A stretch of 64,000 bases of DNA from Arthrobacter sp. KBS0702 (lineage in GTDB: Bacteria > Actinomycetota > Actinomycetes > Actinomycetales > Micrococcaceae). The position numbers and the translations under genes are program-made. The stretch spans positions 2,356,001 through 2,420,000 of the forward strand of contig NZ_CP042172.1 of NCBI RefSeq assembly GCF_005937985.2, read 5' to 3'. Each line of letters begins with the position of its first letter. Position 1 is the stretch's first letter. The notes below the pieces were generated by a model. It had not been told where the DNA came from and did no database searches. It worked only from the letters and a program-made list of their open reading frames with translations. This document shows positions 62,627-64,000 of this stretch, in pieces.

Positions 62627-63439
62627 ATGAGCCAACCCGCTTCGAGCTACAACGATGACCTGCGCCTTGCCCATGTACTGGCAGATTCCGTAGATTCCCA
62701 GACCATGAGCCGCTTCAAGGCGCTCGACCTTCGGATCGAGACGAAGCCGGACCTGACCCCCGTCACCGACGCCGACAAAGCCGCAGAGGAAGCCATCCGC
62801 GGGCAGCTGTCCCGTTCCCGCCCTCGCGACGCGGTCCTCGGCGAGGAATTCGGCAGCACCGGCCACGGCTCGCGCCGCTGGATCATCGACCCGATCGACG
62901 GCACCAAGAACTTCGTCCGCGGCGTCCCCGTCTGGGCCACCCTGATCGCCCTCGTCGACGAGGGCGAGCCCGTGGTCGGCGTCGTCAGCGCCCCCGCGCT
63001 GGGCAAGCGCTGGTGGGCTGCCAAAGGCGCCGGCGCGTACATGGGCCGGTCCCTGGCGGCCGCCACCCGGCTGAAGGTCTCCAACGTCTCCAAGCTCTCG
63101 GACGCCTCGCTGTCCTACTCGAGCCTGGGCGGCTGGAAGCAGCGCGGCAACCTCGACGAGTTCCTCGGCCTCACCGAAGAAGTCTGGCGCACCCGTGCCT
63201 ACGGCGACTTCTGGTCCTACTGCCTCGTGGCAGAAGGCGCCGTCGACATCGCCTGCGAGCCGGAACTCAACCTCTACGACATGGCCGCGCTGGTCCCGAT
63301 CGTCACGGAAGCCGGCGGCCGCTTCACCTCCCTCGAGGGCGAGGACGGCCCCTTCGGCGGCAACGCCCTGGCCACCAACTCGATCCTGCACTCGGAAGTC
63401 CTCAAGCGCCTCAACCCGGATCTCGACGACCTGCTCTAG
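62627..63439 (+). CDS. hisN: Histidinol-phosphatase, inositol monophosphatase family
   Basis: A 270-residue magnesium-dependent phosphatase. The metal site is E73/E74 (LGEEFG) with D88, D91 in [14 protein letters not shown], and the C-terminal ligand is in [15 protein letters not shown]. The last signature and length match the actinobacterial HisN, which supplies histidinol-phosphatase activity, rather than general inositol phosphatases. It has its own leaderless promoter after rsgA. Confidence 0.93.
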   Translation: MSQPASSYNDDLRLAHVLADSVDSQTMSRFKALDLRIETKPDLTPVTDADKAAEEAIRGQLSRSRPRDAVLGEEFGSTGHGSRRWIIDPIDGTKNFVRGVPVWATLIALVDEGEPVVGVVSAPALGKRWWAAKGAGAYMGRSLAAATRLKVSNVSKLSDASLSYSSLGGWKQRGNLDEFLGLTEEVWRTRAYGDFWSYCLVAEGAVDIACEPELNLYDMAALVPIVTEAGGRFTSLEGEDGPFGGNALATNSILHSEVLKRLNPDLDDLL

Positions 63440-63536
63440 GGAATTCCGGCGGCTCCCGGGCGCATCCCGTAACAAAGCACTTCACATTCCTGCCGCTCCT
63501 TTTCTGCTGCAGCGGCCATGGCCTACGCTCGAAACA

Positions 63537-63653
63537 GGTCACGAGTGCCAGCGCGAAACCCCGGTTTGCTGGCCGGCAACCCTCCATTCGCGGTGGGGTG
63601 CCCCGGGTGACGACCTGGCCGGTCCGGAACGGACCCGGCAAGCGCGGATCCCC
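63537..63653 (+). promoter_or_regulatory. SAM-IV riboswitch
   Basis: The stretch carries the conserved SAM-IV pattern: GGTCACGAGTGCCAGCG, AAACCCCGG, GCTGGCCGGCAACCCTCC, CGGTGGGGTGCCCCGGGTGA and the closing GACC, followed by a GGTCC/GGACC hairpin and GGCAAGCGCGGATCCCC. These elements bind S-adenosylmethionine in actinobacterial sulfur genes. It lies 31 bases before an aminotransferase start. TACGCT (63524-63529) is a possible -10. Confidence 0.92.
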
Positions 63654-63671
63654 GGTATGTGGGGTCCTTTT
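63646..63671 (+). terminator. Hairpin with T run at the riboswitch 3' end (candidate expression platform)
   Basis: GGATCCCC (63646-63653), the last aptamer element, can pair with GGGGTCC (63661-63667), followed by TTTT. The two uses of GGATCCCC exclude each other, which is how a switch would work; the sign of the response cannot be read from sequence. Confidence 0.55.
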
Positions 63672-63684
63672 CGAGCGAGGTCCC

Positions 63685-64000
63685 ATGACGACTGCCACCA
63701 TTCCTGCCCCTCCCGCCGCTGCTGCCCGCCGGCCGCTGTCCGCGGTCTCCGGCGCCGAAATCCAGGCCCCCCTGATCCAGGGCGGCTACGTCCGCTACGC
63801 CAACCTGGACTACGGTGCCTCCGCCCCGGCCCTGTCCGTGGTCTCCGCCTACCTGAACGAGATCCTGCCGTACTACGCCAGCGTCCACCGCGGCGCCGGC
63901 TACGCCTCCCAGCTCAGCACCTCGGTGTACGAAAACGCCCGGAACATCGTCCGCAACTTTGTCGGCGGGCGTCCGGACGACTCCGTGATCTTTACCCGGA
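63685..64000 (+). CDS. Class V aminotransferase-fold PLP enzyme (cysteine desulfurase-like), 3' end cut off
   Basis: The first 105 codons lie in the window, from the ATG at 63685. After an Ala/Pro N-terminus (MTTATIPAPPAAAARRP) comes the class V start VRYANLDYGASAPALSVV and the segment SVHRGAGYASQLSTSVYENA, in which HRG replaces the HRG/HRA of SufS-like enzymes. The lysine and catalytic cysteine regions lie beyond the edge. The SAM-IV riboswitch upstream ties it to sulfur or methionine supply. Confidence 0.88.
   Translation, partial: MTTATIPAPPAAAARRPLSAVSGAEIQAPLIQGGYVRYANLDYGASAPALSVVSAYLNEILPYYASVHRGAGYASQLSTSVYENARNIVRNFVGGRPDDSVIFTR

Overview
The window is a very GC-rich chromosomal segment of an actinobacterium, most likely a member of the Micrococcaceae such as Arthrobacter or Pseudarthrobacter. 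The basis is the conserved order argS-lysA-hom-thrC-thrB-rho-prfA-prmC-threonylcarbamoyladenylate synthase-wecA-atp operon-DUF2550, also found in mycobacteria, together with a fused E2-E1 2-oxoglutarate enzyme, a SigR/RsrA pair, GuaB1, a DUF222-HNH protein, the mini ribosomal protein bL37 and a SAM-IV riboswitch. I saw no insertion sequence, prophage, integrase or CRISPR array.

Layout. Positions 1-3800 (minus strand) hold a rhomboid-like/DUF2156 lipid-aminoacylation-type membrane protein (cut by the left edge), an overlapping membrane-anchored esterase and a DUF2550 protein. Positions 3811-11754 carry the complete F1Fo ATP synthase operon (atpBEFHAGDC) with two AtpI/AtpZ-like genes upstream. 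Positions 11835-16702 carry an envelope polysaccharide block (WecA-like, CapD-like, two GlfT-like glycosyltransferases) inserted into the ancestral cluster. Positions 16704-28539 carry tRNA modification, translation termination, Rho, the threonine/lysine branch and argS. A tRNA-Arg(CCG) with a strong terminator follows.

Positions 28869-44423 are single genes and small operons: an isochorismatase-like hydrolase, a CDF transporter, a protealysin-type M4 protease with its emfourin inhibitor, a GlxA-like regulator, HrpA, a HIT protein, an alcohol dehydrogenase, a 45-codon microgene, a lipoprotein with an apparent CTG start, a DUF222-HNH protein, a rhodanese and a divergent cysteine-desulfhydrase-like enzyme, an MBL-fold hydrolase and Zur. 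Positions 44509-47233 are the znuACB zinc importer, preceded by a perfect palindrome that is a good Zur operator. Two CNNM/CorC-type proteins follow, preceded by a strongly structured RNA of unknown class (49784-49980), then GuaB1 and Kgd.

Positions 55707-64000 hold a catalytically degenerate SGNH protein, a DUF4097-PadR operon with three CGCGATAT boxes, bL37, rsrA-sigR, a DoxX protein, aroA-rsgA-hisN and a class V aminotransferase under a SAM-IV riboswitch.

A recurrent pattern is a TANNNT -10 hexamer exactly six bases before the start codon. It occurs at nine genes on both strands (argS, CDF, adh, the microgene, DUF222, sseA, the cysteine desulfhydrase, MBL, hisN), which implies leaderless transcripts. 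It supports several start choices and the reality of the 45-codon gene. The strongest candidates for something undescribed are the structured RNA, the pseudo-SGNH protein, the rhomboid-like/DUF2156-esterase pair and the microgene.
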